Assembly: GCF_009870125.1 (NCBI RefSeq)
Contig: NC_046681.1
Span: 10,677,001 to 10,741,000, forward strand
From: Drosophila pseudoobscura
Taxonomy: Eukaryota; Arthropoda; Insecta; Diptera; Drosophilidae
Direction: 5' to 3'
DNA length: 64,000 bases
Notes under the pieces: generated by a model
The model's input: only the letters and a program-made list of their open reading frames with translations
Told to the model about the DNA's origin: nothing
The model's database searches: none
Position numbers and translations under genes: made by a program
Shown: positions 45,321 to 61,755 of the stretch, piece after piece
Position numbering within the stretch: position 1 is the first letter of the stretch
Layout of the letters: each line of letters starts with the position of its first letter

Positions 45321-48085
45321 TAAATTTACCACCGAAAATAATGAAAATTTAATAACGTTAGCGCAGTTTAGGTGAAAGATATAATGGTCTTTTTTTATGC
45401 AAAGATAGGATGGATAGGACGGACCATCAGGAGTATTTATTATTATTGTCATTTCTATAATTTTCGGCGGTTTAACTCAAGCAGTTATCCAGTTTAAATG
45501 AATGGGGCCTAGGTGGGCTAAGTCGTTTTTTCATCGGTATGCTTACGGTATATTGCGAACATGAGACCGGTCAGAGCCAACTGATGTCATAAACAAAGCT
45601 ACGTTTTGGCTCCGTTTAAACGCATTGTAGCAACAAACGCGGCTTGCACGTACATATGTGGGTAGATATGTTTGTTCGTGTGTGTGTGTTTTTGTGTAAT
45701 TCATAAGCAAATTGCAAAATGCGAAGAGAATTCTGTTTTGTTCATCGTCTCTCGTTCCCGTTTCCGTTACCGTTTGGTTGTTGTTGCCGCCGCCGTCGTC
45801 GCCGCCGCGACGTCTGTCATTACAATTGCCCTACCATCCACCACCCCCTCCGACAATTGTCTCCCTCCCCCGTGCAGTGTCGGTTCTGCTGAAATGATGC
45901 TATTTTTAGTAACATTTCCAACTGGAAGACTTCGGATTTGACTTGACCTTTTGGTAGTGAGAAAAGCTTTTGACTGTATTATTTGGCAAAGCCGAAAAAG
46001 TCGGTTCGTTGTTCTTCTGCGGCATACTGTGCGGTGCGTGTGTGTATGTGCGTTGGTGTTCTGTGCATGTGTATGTGTGAGTGTGAGTGGAGTGTGTGTC
46101 TGCATAGGAAAAAATCGATGCCAGACTCCCTGCCAAGCAGAAACTTCATTCAGGAAAGCGACGGCGAAGACGGGAAGCGGGAATAAGCAGCGCCGTCGAC
46201 GTAGCCGCAGTAAATTTTACAGTTAGACAAAGTTGCCTGCCTGTCTTTTGTGCATGGGTGTGGGTGTGTGTCGGTGTGTGTGGCGTGGGTGGGCTACAGT
46301 AACAGTTCGAACTCCTATAGACAGTTGCCGTTTATACCGGAAATGGAATTTTTCCGTATTAGAAGCTTAAATATTGCAAACTTTTATTATTATCGTCAGT
46401 GCATCCGTTCCAATCAAACTTTTTTAGGCCAACCTAGAATGCAATTGCGAAAAGTTTTATACATTTTTCTGTTCAACTAAAACCATGTTTATATATAGCC
46501 TGCGAACGTAGGGAGAGACGGGAGGAGGGCATATGAAAATTGTGTGTGAATGCGCCTGACCCAAACTCCTCTCTCTCCCAGCAGGCCGGCCCCCACGGTG
46601 TATAGAAAATATGAATGAAGGAAGATAAGGTGGAAGGAGTAGGACGGAGTGCGCGAATAGTGTTCTCTCACACTCTCGGCCAGCCAGCCTCACGTTGTTG
46701 CTGTTCTCGTTCTCATCTTCCCTTTTCCCTTTTTCTTCTTCTCTTGTTGCTGTTGTTGTTTCTTCGCACCTCTTCTCAATTCTTCAGTCTCTTTCAGACA
46801 AGGGGTCGTAACGGTAACAACTGAAGCTGAAAAATCAATGCACAACATTTTTTGATTGAACAATTTTTTACAATTGGCTGGAGGTGTTTATGTGTATGTG
46901 TTTACGTGCGAATATGCTTACATTCTGTGAATATACAAAAATAATGTAAACGAATTTTTCAATTGGGAACAAAGAGCGAGAGGGGAAGTTTGAGACATTT
47001 TTGGAAAGGGGTCTGGTCTGAAATAAATACATACAAATATATTCAGAAATCCCTCAAAGTTAAAGATTAGTAGATTTTTTTTCCATCTATTTGAGGTTTC
47101 AAAAAGTCTAACCACAAAATAAAGCAGTTGCAGGTTCTCCTTACCATTCGTATGGAATCAATGATTAAGTTAGTTAAAGTCTAGACAACAAAGCACATCT
47201 TGGAGAAGAGTCTACCTTTTTTGTATAATACATTATTAAGGGACATGTTCCTTGGCAAATGAGTGTAATCCACACTATATAAATACGCTTCCGAAACATG
47301 ATAGAGGCAAATCAAGGTCAATTTTGACAGCGCATATCCATACAGCAATCTTATCCCTGCCATTAGGCCCCCAATCAATGTCAATTTCCTCGAACAACAG
47401 CGGAAAATATCCATATCCTTGGGAGGAACTTGCCCTGTTTTGGGTAGAGCTTGAAAATGGGCACGCAAAGCTAATAGCTCCTTGATTGGATATCACGCTA
47501 CGAAATCAATATTAATTATTTATTAATAGCCCCGTCGGCAATAAATGGCGAATGCCCATCCTCTCAAACGGGAGCCTGAAGCTTACAAAGCGGGGGGCTT
47601 ACAGCAGGAGCTTTGGAGCGGGCGCGGGCGCGGGAACGGGAGCAACAGCCAAAGTCAATAATACTAAAAACAAACTGTAAATCTTATAACCTCTTGTTCT
47701 CTCCCTCCCACACAGAGGCATCTATAACATTTCGATGACGAATTTAATGACCTGAAAACATTGAGCGAAGTAGAGGACAGACAAAGCGACAGAGAGTCAG
47801 CCAGTCCGCTAGAGAGAGAGCGATAGAGAGCAATCACTTTCACACGTTGCATAGATGAAAATTGAAAGAGCCGACAACAAAGCAACGTCAGCAGCAGCAG
47901 CAGCAGCGACGTTGACCGAGGCAGAGGCACAGGCAGCGTTGAAGTCTGTGGGCGCGCATTGATTACATTTTCATAATCAACGTAGCTGAGGAGGAGGCAC
48001 ACAGAAACGGAAAAAGAAGAAGCAACAACTACAGAAAGAGAAAGAGCAGGAGAGTGAAGTGGAGGTCCCCAATGAAAATCGCATA
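45321..48085 (+). other. Promoter and 5' leader region of the 48-kb gene
   Basis: At about 45537-45570 there is GGTATGCTTACGGTATATTG followed by GAGACCGGTCAGAGCC, a degraded version of the cassette upstream of emb and Akap200. A leader exon probably lies between about 45580 and 46220. A second G/C-rich, GA-rich stretch at 47600-48050 could be another first exon contiguous with the coding start. GT/CA and CT microsatellites are frequent. No other gene is supported. Confidence 0.4.
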
Positions 48086-51000
48086 ATGGCAGCAGCACCT
48101 GAATCGTGTGGAGCACGCGATTCAAACGAAACTGAGGCTGAAACTGAATCCGAGGAGGCGTTGCAACTGGAGGTGGAGGCGGAGGCAGAGGCAGAGACAG
48201 AGGCAACGACAGAAGCAGAGGCTGGTAATGCCCGGGCGGATGCTGTTGCCGCTGCCAATGTCGCTGATGGTCCAGCAGACTCGGAACCCGCATTGGAGCA
48301 AGCAGAAGCAGCAGCTATGGCCAGCAGCGACCAACAAAAGCAAAAGTATGTCGCAATTTTTAACTGAATTGAAATCAAATTGTTGAACCCCAACCTTCCC
48401 TTCTGCTGCTGCTGGCAACAGAAATGCAGAGGTGTGAGGCAGGGCATTGGGAAATGTTGGATGAGGAGAGCAAGAGCGCAGAGCGCACAGTGAATTACAT
48501 TTTCATTTGGTTTTTTGCAGCGATCAACTGCAGTTGCAATCCCTGGAGCCCATCTCACTGGATGACATACCTGAGCCCATCAAAGTCCTCGACGAAATCA
48601 TATCGGAGTTCGAGGAAGCAGCAACGAAACCGGTGGCCTTGCACTGCAACAGCGGGGAGAATCAATCCGAGGATGATGGCTACATGAGTCTGAGTCGCAA
48701 AAAGTAAGTACAATTTGGGTTAATGGAATTAATACAACGCAAGTACAAGTGAAGCAAGGCACCAAGACTGGATAAAGAGAATTTCCATTTTTTCTGAAAA
48801 AGAACATTGGTAGTTTTCAATTCGAATTTCGTAGTAGCTTTCGGAGCTGTTTTAAAGTCTTTCCATTTATTGAATTAGTCTCTATAAAACTTCAAGAAAG
48901 GTAGGCATATGCAGTTTTATTCGTGAGTATGTATTTTTAAAATTCTGTGTACATGCTTGGCAAAAAATCAAAATTGTAATCTGTCAGAAAATTTATTGAA
49001 GCGAAGAAGCTTTTCTCAAAATTGAACAAACCAATCGCCAGACATCTAATTAGGACGTTACCCACACACACACTCCTTATGCAGAAGATCTCAGAGAGAC
49101 GTTACAACATGATAATACAGATAATCAATTTTCACTTTAACAGCATGTCCAAAAAGGACTCTGAAGATGTGCCACAGACACCCAGCACAGACACAGTGCC
49201 CGAGGGCAGTTTCAATGAAGTCGATGGCACAGCTGAGAATCTAACCAAATTATCTGAGGCAGAGCATGGCCAGGAAACGCAAACGCCACTCATACAGACA
49301 ACGTTGGTGAGTAGAAGAGGATGCACGGGCATCCCATCTATCTACGATTCTGGCTAATGGGAAACCAATTAATTCACCGCACACACCATCCATCCATCCA
49401 TCCATCCTTGCTCTTCTATCTCTGAACCCCCCAGCCCAAGGCACGCAGTGCAAATTCGACGCCGGCCACAAACTCCAACTACTCGAGTCTGCCCTGCTGT
49501 GGGGCCAGAACCTCTGCCTCCTCAAATCTGGGTGGGGTGTCCGTGGCCGATTCCTCAAGTGGATTGGCCTCCATTCGTCCTGGCAGCAGCTGCAATGGGG
49601 AGCGCAACGCACTGGGCATCGACATCAGTGCCGTGCACAATGCCGTGCTGAGGGGCAACCTGGCCAAACTGCCGGAGCCAATCGTAAATGAACATCCGGT
49701 CACCATTTACCCGGGTCCATCGGCCAAGGCAGCCGCCGGCGAGGGGGCACGTAACAAGCGTCTCCTCAGTTCGGTGGAGAAGCACAAGGAGATCTGTCAC
49801 ATGCTCAATCCACATTCCAACAGTTCCACCTCCTCGTCGGGGTCCCAGCAGACATCCAGTGGTGAGGCCTCGCCCCTGGCTTCCCATCTGAATGTGGCCT
49901 CCTCCTCGAAGCTGGTCAAGAAGGAGGAGGATGACTACTCGGAGGACTCGCTTGAAGAGTCCACCATCTCCACAGATCTGACGCCCGTCAAGCAGAACGG
50001 TGTGGCCTGGGAAATACATTTCAAGAGCAATAAGAAGAAATCTAGTGGTTCAAAGAAAACCACCAGTGGTGCTACGTCTAACAAGGTCTGACCTTAAACA
50101 TAAATATATCGCCGACAAGCCCTTATGCCCTTTACTTTTGCAGCACCAACAGCGAGCGGAGAACTTGGACGACTTCAACAACAGTTTTGTGTACAACGAG
50201 CATAGTATGCTGGGCAAGGGGACGTTCGTCATTCGTCGAGCCACGGCCAAGAAGCCACCCCGTGCCTCGGAGGTGTTTAGCATACCAAAGCCACCGCGCA
50301 CGTCTCTCCAGGGTGGCGGTGGCGGTGGTGGTGCCGGAGCCATTAGCAACGAGTTCTACACCAGCGACAGCGAGCAAAGCGAATCTGCACCGCTGCCACC
50401 GCCCCCAACATCTGCCGAGATGAATTTCATCTACAAGGAGTGCGAGGCGAATGCGGCGCACACCCGCCGGGGACTGGAGATGGCCGCCGCCCATCGAGCG
50501 GCCCTATCGCTGGACATTGCCGAGGCCCAGGAACAACTGGTGCACATCAAGCCGGTGAAAAGTAAGACAGCCATGCTGACAGAGAAGCGGCTGAGTGCCG
50601 AGTCCATGCCGGACAACACCTCGAGCAGTGAGGAGTTCGATGAGGCGCGTCTGAATGGGAATCCCAGCTACGAGATGTTTGCATACAATGGAAATGGTAA
50701 CTGTCCATAACCAGACCTTTAATATATGAAACTGAATTACGTTTTCCCGCCTCAGATCCACGGGTTTCGAATGCCACCACACCACACACAGATCTGGCCC
50801 CCACTCTGGAGGAGGACGAAGAGTTGTCCGACTTCAGTTACGGCTGTGCTCCCCTCAAGCAGATCGAGCACAACATTAGCGCCCTGCTCCGTGGCGATAT
50901 ACCCATTGTGGGTCAGCAGCCACCTGCTGCAGGGGCAGCTGCTGCTGCTGCCTCGGCCGCGGCTGCAGCAGAGCTCCATGCCAAGCGTATACTCGAATTT

Positions 51001-52638
51001 CGTCCCGGCGTGCACAAGTCGGAGAGTGCCAAGGAGATGCTGCTGTCGCAGATACCGGCATTTGGCCCGCTGCCACCGTCGCCGCCCAGCTCCAATCCGG
51101 ATCTCTTTGACTACGATGCACCGCTGCCGCCGTCTCCGGTGGAGCAGCGCAAGCAGCTGGAACTTCCAACGGCCTCGAATGCCACGCCACCGAATCGCGG
51201 CACCACCGTGGTGGAGGTGCATGCCACCGCCTCGGGAGCGGCTGTGCACAGCAATAGCCATACGCGACGAAGTCGTGACAACGTTGCAGCAGTGCGTCAC
51301 TTCAACGACGAGCTGCCACCGCCGCCGGCGCCAGCCCATCAGTCGACCAGCTTTATTGAGGGTCTGCCCGGACCACCGATGGTACCACCGCATCGTGCCG
51401 GCGGTGGTCATTCGGCCAATACGATGAAGTCCTGGAGCATCGACTCCCAGTATCGAAAGCGATCCCCCAAGCTCTTTGGCCACTACAGCAGTGGCAGCGG
51501 CATAACCACACCCACTGGTCTGGGCCAGATGCCACCGCTGCCCCCACCCCCGGTCATGGGTACCATGAGCTCGTGCGGAGATGGGGGATCGGGCTCGTAT
51601 CAACGCAGGTACATCAATTATGGCACCAAGCGCAGCCTGAAGCAGTCGCCGCGCGAGGAGCATCGCCTGCAAACCTCATGTAGTCTTCCTGAAACGCCAA
51701 TCTTTGCCAGAGGGTGAGTGATTGCAGCACCAGAGTTGATTTAATGATGATTGAATGCCCTTTCCCTTCTCCCCCATGCAGCTGTGACATACCACGTACG
51801 CCATATCGTCGCCAAAATGAACCCCTTCCAGCGAGTGGCTGTCGTACAGCACCCAGATCGAGCACATCGAACAGCATCAATATGGGCACATCCATATTGG
51901 GGATTGGAGGTGAGTGCATCCATTAGAATGCATATGCAGCTATCTATCAATTTCAATCCCATCTAGGCGGCAATTACGGCACTGCCCAAATTTGTCGCCA
52001 GCGTTCGATCAATCATGCCTTGGCCTCCAATGAAATGCTGCGCATGACTGGCGCACCGGCACGCGGCTGGTATCCCAAGCAACGTGGCATGCGTCCAGCA
52101 TCAACAGAGAATATTGACCGCTTGGCCTCGGTCCGAGTGTGGGACAATCCCGCGGGCATGTCTGGTACAGGACAATCACGAAAACCGCTCACATTGCCAC
52201 CGAATCTGACGCCCTCCTTTTTGAACAAATCACCGCGTGAGGCCCTACGGCGTGTGACCAGCTTGCTGATAACCAAGAAAAGTGGGTGGCAGGAGTTGAA
52301 GCTAACAATCCGAATCTATATAAAAATTTGTCTTTAATCCTGGCCAGAGCACAACAAGGACCGGAAGCACAAGGCGTACTGCGATCAGTCCATGGATGAC
52401 AGCAACAGCAAGCACGCCTATGAATTTGAGACGATCAGTAAGAAGCCATAATGCAGTTGTCCTATATTCCATATCTATATATTTGTGTTTAGGTTCAAAC
52501 AAGAAAAAGGACAACACCAATAGTCGAAAAGATAATGGCGCTGCGGGTGTGACGGCCACCACCAATCCTAAACCCAAGAAGAAAGGTCTCTTCAAAACGC
52601 TTTGGAAGCGCACGAAAACAGCCTCGCTGGATCAATAG
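48086..52638 (+). CDS. Uncharacterised 1148-aa disordered scaffold-like protein
   Basis: Ten exons join in frame: 48086-48345, 48521-48703, 49144-49306, 49435-50085, 50144-50696, 50756-51713, 51782-51909, 51967-52281, 52348-52437, 52493-52638. The product has a Glu/Ala-rich acidic N terminus (about residues 10-60). A conserved-looking segment (LEPISLDDIPEPIKVLDEII, then EDDGYMSLSRKK) follows in exon 2. There are Ser-rich tracts, a Gly run near 476-484, several proline clusters (PPLPPPP, PPPPAPAH) that could bind SH3, WW or EVH1 domains, and a strongly basic end (KPKKKGLFKTLWKRTKT). No catalytic domain is visible. The conserved-looking short blocks separated by disorder suggest a cytoskeletal or signalling scaffold, which is inference. 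The donor at 50086 (GTCTGA) is weak. I do not recognise the gene. Confidence 0.82.
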
Positions 52639-55600
52639 GAAGGAGGAAGGAAGCTGCATTTTATAGAGAGATCCCAGACACTGCCCCTTTGCCAAGCCAC
52701 CCTTTGGATATGTCTTATATACACGCATACCATACCACCATATAGAATCGAAGATGATGATAATAACCCTGCACTTTCACATATGTAAATGGAGTTTAGG
52801 GAGCACCCGAGAGAGTCGTATCTATGTATTCCACAACTTTATTGTACTCCACGGCTCGGCTCGGCTCGATCACTCACTCACCTGCTCTCATCCGATCAGA
52901 TCAGAAACAAAAATCTTTCTCACGCTCTCACGTGTTCGCCTGTTCGTTCACCTTGAACATTAAATTGAAGCAATTTGTATACACATCGCAGCATCGTATA
53001 TATCGGTCATATAGTAATGAGTAAAAACTGAATAATTCAAATGCACAAAAGCCGTGAATCGTAAAGACTGAAAAAAAATGAAAAAAGAGTAAAACAAAAG
53101 AAATTGTAAAACAAAAACAAAAACGACAAAATATTATGGAACACACAATGAAAAATGTAATGAAAAACATATGAAAATGATATTCCGCACTCTCTCACCA
53201 ATCACAGACACACACCAGACGGTTATATGGATCACACTGCCATGAGTATACATATATATACGTACACATGTGTGATCTTTCATGCTCCCCCCAGACCTTG
53301 AACTTGCCAAAACCCACACAATTAATGCAATTATTCCTTGGCCGTAAAACGCAGAATGCACGCAACGATGGATGGGCTAAGAAAACGCAGACAGAGATTT
53401 ACACAACTTATAAAAGCACTGAATTTATATATATATACGTATCGTATCTATATGTACGAATACGAGTACGAGTTTGAGTATGAGTATGAGCGCTATATAC
53501 ATATAGTTTGAACTATGTAAAACTGAACCGTTTAGGGTTCCAGGCAGCATTACTTACTTTATTGATGATGATGTTTGATACTTCAAGCCCTTTTTGTGTA
53601 GCTGAGAAATAAGTTTTAGGCTTCGTATATCATGATGCTGATGGGTGGTTTATTAAATGATCTTGTTGATTGTTGGCCAGGATATGGGCGAAATAGTATT
53701 TGAAAAAACGGATGGGCAAAGTGCAATTATATAGCAGTTCCGTATCGTTCCGTAACGAAAGCAATTCACGAGAGTCCAAAAACCGCGAATAATCCTAACC
53801 CAACAAGTCAAGCTGTAGGAAATCCACAACCAAATTCAAGTAAAGATAATACATATTTAATTTCCAAAATAAACAAAAAAAAATTATAAAAGAATGAAGT
53901 TACGCCCTCCACATTTCAAAGAATGTTTGATAATAAAAACAAAACAAAAAAAAAATACGAAGAAAATTCGATAATGAATATGATGGAAAATCAATCCATA
54001 AAATGCTCAACACGATTTTACCAGAGAGCATTTCTCAATTTTTGAGCGATAATATAGACGGAAAGTTTGGGAGAATAAACTGCAATAACAACCACAAAAC
54101 TGTAAACGTTTACTAGTCATTAAATATTAAACAGAATGATATATATATTGTATGGGAGATAACATATTTTTTATTAACACTCACTGATAAGCCAACGCTG
54201 GAGATGAGATTGAAGTTAGGCAGCATTTTACGAGCAGGAGGAGGAGGAGGCCCCTGCCCCTATCGCCTCCCCCACCCAGAGCAAGTTGAAAGTATTATTA
54301 ACGAATTATATTATATGCTATAGAAAGTTGGTATTTATTATTATTATAATATATGTACAATTATTTGAATTAATATTATTGAATATATTTTTTAGACAAG
54401 TAGCATGAAAATGAATAAAATGATTGAAAACCAAAACGAAAAAGCCCTTGTGTACTTTTTATATAGATATATATTAAATTGATCATTTTGTGAAGACAAA
54501 ATTACAAAATTAATACGAATATCTGAATAAAATAACTACAAGATTAATGAGAAACGAAAAACCTAACAAAATCCTAAAAAAAACGGCAAGTAAATTATAT
54601 TCCACCAAAAGGAAAGGCAAATAAAACAATAATATTCACTCAATTAAAATCTATTTTTTCATTCTTCTATGAAACTAAACTCACGAATTCTTCTCAAAAA
54701 AAAAGAAACTTCTGACCTAAGCCTTCAAATAAACAAAATAAATAATTTAATGTAGGATTCAGACATAATTTCAAATGACAAATTACAATAAAAGCTCACA
54801 AAACCAACACACTGGAAAACATATGCCATACAAACACAAACAGAAACACACACAGATAGCCGCAAACAGAACAGAGTAATATATAATTTTTTAACAAGAA
54901 ACTGAAGAATTTTTAATATACCAATAATTAACAATTGTATATGAGGGTTAATGAAATGAAATAAAGAGAATAGCAATGAACAGAAAATAAATAACAAGTG
55001 TTTTAATCGAAATATTAGTGCAAACCCGAACTGTGTATACTATTCGAAGTAATTTAAACATTTAAATTCATTTACAAATATATTTCTTGGTAATGCTAGA
55101 ATACAATATATTTTATGCTCTCGTCCATTTCCCTCTCTGTGTGTGTTTTGTGTGCTGCAGTCCTGCCTAGAAAATGGAACACTTTGGAATCGGAACTCAC
55201 GTGTGTGTAAGGAAGATACATTTCGCATACATATACAGACATGGTATTTTCGCAAATCTGTTTTCGGTTTTTATTATACAATTTTTCATATTTTTGTTCT
55301 GCTTTGTGCGTGTGCGCATAAAACCAGATAAATATACAATACACAAAATGGGATATATCTACAATAATATAAAACACACGCATTAAATCAAAACGAGGCA
55401 ACTAACTAAACTAAATTAAAAGTATCAGTAACATCATCGATCGATCGCCCCACATTCTTCATCATTCCGATAAGCTAAGATCATAAAACAAAAAAAATTT
55501 AATTGCATCACCTACACAGCATTCCATTCCTTCCGTTTTTTTCTTTTTGTTTCGGTATATTTTAATCAGACAAATTATCGGTATATAGTTAGCTGACATT

Positions 55601-55754
55601 CTTGTCTATTTTTGAGCACGGATAGACAAAGTATAACGTTTGGGTTTACATACTCTCTGCGTGTTTGTGTGTGTGTTGTGTGTTTTGGAGTTTCGGGATT
55701 TTATTAGTTTTTTTAGGATTAAATAATCTCCAGATTAAACGCCAAAGAGCTGTC
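52639..55754. other. 3' UTRs of the 48-kb gene and Cul2
   Basis: Three kilobases of AT-rich sequence between convergent genes, with many AATAAA strings and TA, GAGTAT and GA microsatellites. No coding region is supported. TCGGTATATTTTAATC and TCGGTATATAG near 55553-55586 resemble single promoter-cassette boxes without a Motif 1. Confidence 0.5.
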
Positions 55755-58851
<3,097 letters not shown>

Positions 58852-59280
58852 CTCTCTTGTGTGTGTGTGGGTCCGTCTGGGGTTTGGATAGTGGACTTGT
58901 TGGTTTTCATTTGCAGTTTTCAGTTCAGTTTGCAGCAGCGGAGCGGGGGCGATAGGGAAAGTATATCCAAGTAAACACAATTTTCATTTCGTTCAATCCA
59001 ACAAATACAACAACACCCAGACCAACAACAACGGCGACCCTCATTCGTACGTGGGCAGCGCTGTTTGCAGCATAACCAGAGCCAGGCCAGCCTTCCCGTC
59101 GCAGCGACGGGGCCAGCAGAGCGTTCGTTCGCCTTGCACTGCACTTAATTGCTGCATATTTTCACAGTTGGAGGGCCACCGTCGCCATTGACAACGGCCA
59201 TTATCACCTACTCACCTACTCCTCAAAATATTTTACTAATTATTACGCCGAAATTTTAGTTTTTTGCACTTTTTTAGCCT

Positions 59281-59325
59281 ATTGAGTGTGACCGTCCGAC
59301 TCTCAGAAATACCGTACAAATCGAC
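59281..59325 (-). promoter_or_regulatory. Cul2: Cul2 promoter cassette
   Basis: On the minus strand, TACGGTATTTCTGAGAGTCGG is followed at once by ACGGTCACACTC, a Motif 1 match except for the last base. It lies about 430 bases upstream of the Cul2 start codon, leaving room for a 5' UTR. The order matches the emb, fy and Akap200 cassettes in compressed form. Confidence 0.6.
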
Positions 59326-59418
59326 AGATGAGAAAACGAACATAGCCCACTTGACCCCCCTCTATTTAAACAGGTAAGAATTTGAGTTGAACTGCGAAAA
59401 AAACACTGTTTATTATTT

Positions 59419-59588
59419 GTTCTTGTAAAACCCTACGATATCGTTCACCTAAGCTGGGCTAAAATTCTTCAGAATTCATATTTTTCGTGGAGAGTACCCC
59501 ACTGTTCTTGTAAAACCCTACGATATCGTTCACCTAAGCTGGGCTAAAATTCTTCAGAATTCATATTTTTCGTGGAGAGTACCCCACT
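59419..59588. repeat. Perfect 85-bp tandem duplication
   Basis: Bases 59419-59503 and 59504-59588 are identical over all 85 positions. The unit begins GTTCTTGTAAAACCC and ends GAGAGTACCCCACT. Identity this complete in noncoding DNA implies a very recent event or an assembly artefact. Confidence 0.95.
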
Positions 59589-59699
59589 GGTCGACAATGG
59601 GTTAATCTCTCTCTGTCCTTATATTCCTTGTATTTTTTTTATAAAGTTTAGTTTTTTTTTATTTAGTTTAGTTTAGCTAGCTAGGACATTCAGCACTGA

Positions 59700-59935
59700 A
59701 CACATAATATGAAATACCTTCTTTTGGATTGTGTCTAACACAAGGTTTCAACGAAAGAGGTCAACAAAAAACATTGGCAACGAAAGTGAGTATGAAATGT
59801 CACGTCAACCGGAGTTGGGGCACAGGTATACCCTATTTCGTTAATATATATGAAGAAACTGTTTTTCCAAGCTGTTTTAAAACGAAATTCATGCATATGA
59901 ATATACCTTTAAAATATAGTTGAATTACCTTTAAA
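59700..59935 (-). repeat. Dispersed repeat family, copy upstream of Cul2
   Basis: Read on the minus strand: AACGAAATAGGGTATACC, then CAACTCCGGTTGACGTGAC, ATTTCATACTCACTTTCG. Preceding it are CATGAATTTCG and a TTTAAAACAG-type string as in 16905-16960. Orientation is the same as Cul2. Confidence 0.6.
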
Positions 59936-61755
59936 ACAGAGACTGACTAGTTTTTGCCTATATTGATGAATTAGATGACAAACATTTTCTCAGTTCTATA
60001 ACATCCATTTTACAGGGTATGCAAAATGTTGCTCAATCCGCGCAATGTTGAGGAACAGTGCTGCACGATTTTACGGCACATGAGTCTGGCCCATACAAAT
60101 AAATGTTGCCAGCAACATAAGACGTAAGGTAAGTGAGTATTGAATATAAGGGAAATTGTTGAGCTGAAAAAGGACATTGTGGCAGAGAAAAATCCCTCGA
60201 AAAATCCCGCAATTCGAAAACATGCGAGGGCTGGTAAATGTGGTAAATTTAAACGTTTCCACTAGCCTATATGTTTATTGCAACTAGTTCCGTGTTCATG
60301 CGCGCGCAAATTTGAATCCATAGAACCATTGAATCCCAATAGATAAAAAGTTTTGTCTTAGTTGTTATTTATTTATTTTTTACTATAATGTTCTAATTGT
60401 TTGGTATGTTGTTTTTTTTTTTAATTCTTTTAGTTCATTTTAGTTTTCTTTTCGAAAATTATAAAAAATTGCAAATGCTTAGTTTTTGTTGAATGTTTTA
60501 AAAGCTAAAAACACAACATCTAACAGGTATGGTATGGTATGGTATGGTATGGCCTTAAGTTAAAGCATTTCTCTAAGGAAATTATAGTTTTACAAATTGT
60601 ATCTATTTGTGTTTTAGTTAACCAGTGGAGAGAGAAACTGTAAAATTTTGGAAAAGCTATAATCCAATCACCAATGCTGCTGTTTTCCTTAATTGATTGT
60701 CCTGCTTTTAGCCATTAAACAAAATGGAAATCAATGGGGGACATGGACATGAACAAATAGATACTTAGATACCAATTTTTAGATCAATTTGAAAACGTTT
60801 TACACTTGTATAGTAGTTTCTATTCGCTTTCTATTCGATTTGTTTGCTATGTAAGTTCGTTTGTTGTTTGCTTCCTTTGCTAATTCGTTGAAATGTTCTA
60901 ATAAGCATGCGATGCTATATATAATAGTTTGTATATAACTATATATGCCTATATATATAGTATGTATGTATGTATGTATGCGTTTTTATATATATGTAAA
61001 TATGTTAACGTAGTTAATGGTACGCATGCCTAGGATTTCTATGCCATCTATGGTATCGGTTCTCACTAACATCTCTCATTAACTAATTTATAATTTAATT
61101 AAATTTTGTTCGACTATATTTGGACTTGCTTGTGGGTTGCAGTTTGTTTGTGGTGGGATACGGATTCTATAGGACTTAGCATATAAGTACATATATAGTC
61201 GTTCGTACATATGTATATTACTATTGTTTAGTTTATGCGCATACATAATTACTATTCAAGACTCGTTTATTTTACACATTCAGATGCAAAATGGAATGGT
61301 TGTTGTTGTCTCCTACTTCAACTACACATCGATTAGTTTTTTTGGTGTTAAGCAAAGTGGGGGATCACTTATATTACAGTTCCTTGGAAATGAGATAACA
61401 ATTTGTTGTTTGAAACAATAGATAATTCACAATTAATTAAAAGTACTTAGCCATAGTTAAATATATATTTAAAAGTTATACATTATCGTTTTGTTTTCTT
61501 AGGTACACAGTTTACAAACTTTTTGAAAGCAAATTTATAATTTTAACTAAATTAGAATGGTTTTTTCTATAGAATATCACACGAATACGGAGGCAAAACC
61601 AAATGTATAGCAATAACAGTTGTATAACAGTATAATCCACACAGACACTCAGCCACACTCACACAGGCACACAAGCACACACTCATAGATACACTCGCAC
61701 ACAGTCTAAATGGAAATGCAAATTAAAATATAAATCCAAGAAAAAAAGTCGCAAA

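Larger units (their letters stand above)
59326..61755. other. Cul2 upstream region and Ac3 3' UTR
   Basis: This includes a perfect 2x85-bp tandem duplication, a minus-oriented copy of the dispersed repeat, GGTAT and TATG microsatellites (60526-60552 and 60961-60979), and about 1.5 kb of AT-rich sequence that is probably the Ac3 3' UTR. A 33-codon open frame at 60026-60127 looks mildly coding-like but is too short to support. Confidence 0.45.

Noticed and set aside
47664-48293. Minus-strand open frame of 209 codons
   Set aside because: It is low-complexity Leu/Ser/Pro translation of GA-rich leader sequence and overlaps the first coding exon of the plus-strand gene.
50752-51672. 306-codon minus-strand open frame
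   Set aside because: It is antisense to a long exon of the 48-kb gene. The sense frame has splice sites and matching phase on both sides.
60026-60127. 33-codon Cys/His-containing open frame
   Set aside because: Too short, with another frame open over the same bases and no conservation evidence available. It lies just beyond a repeat copy.
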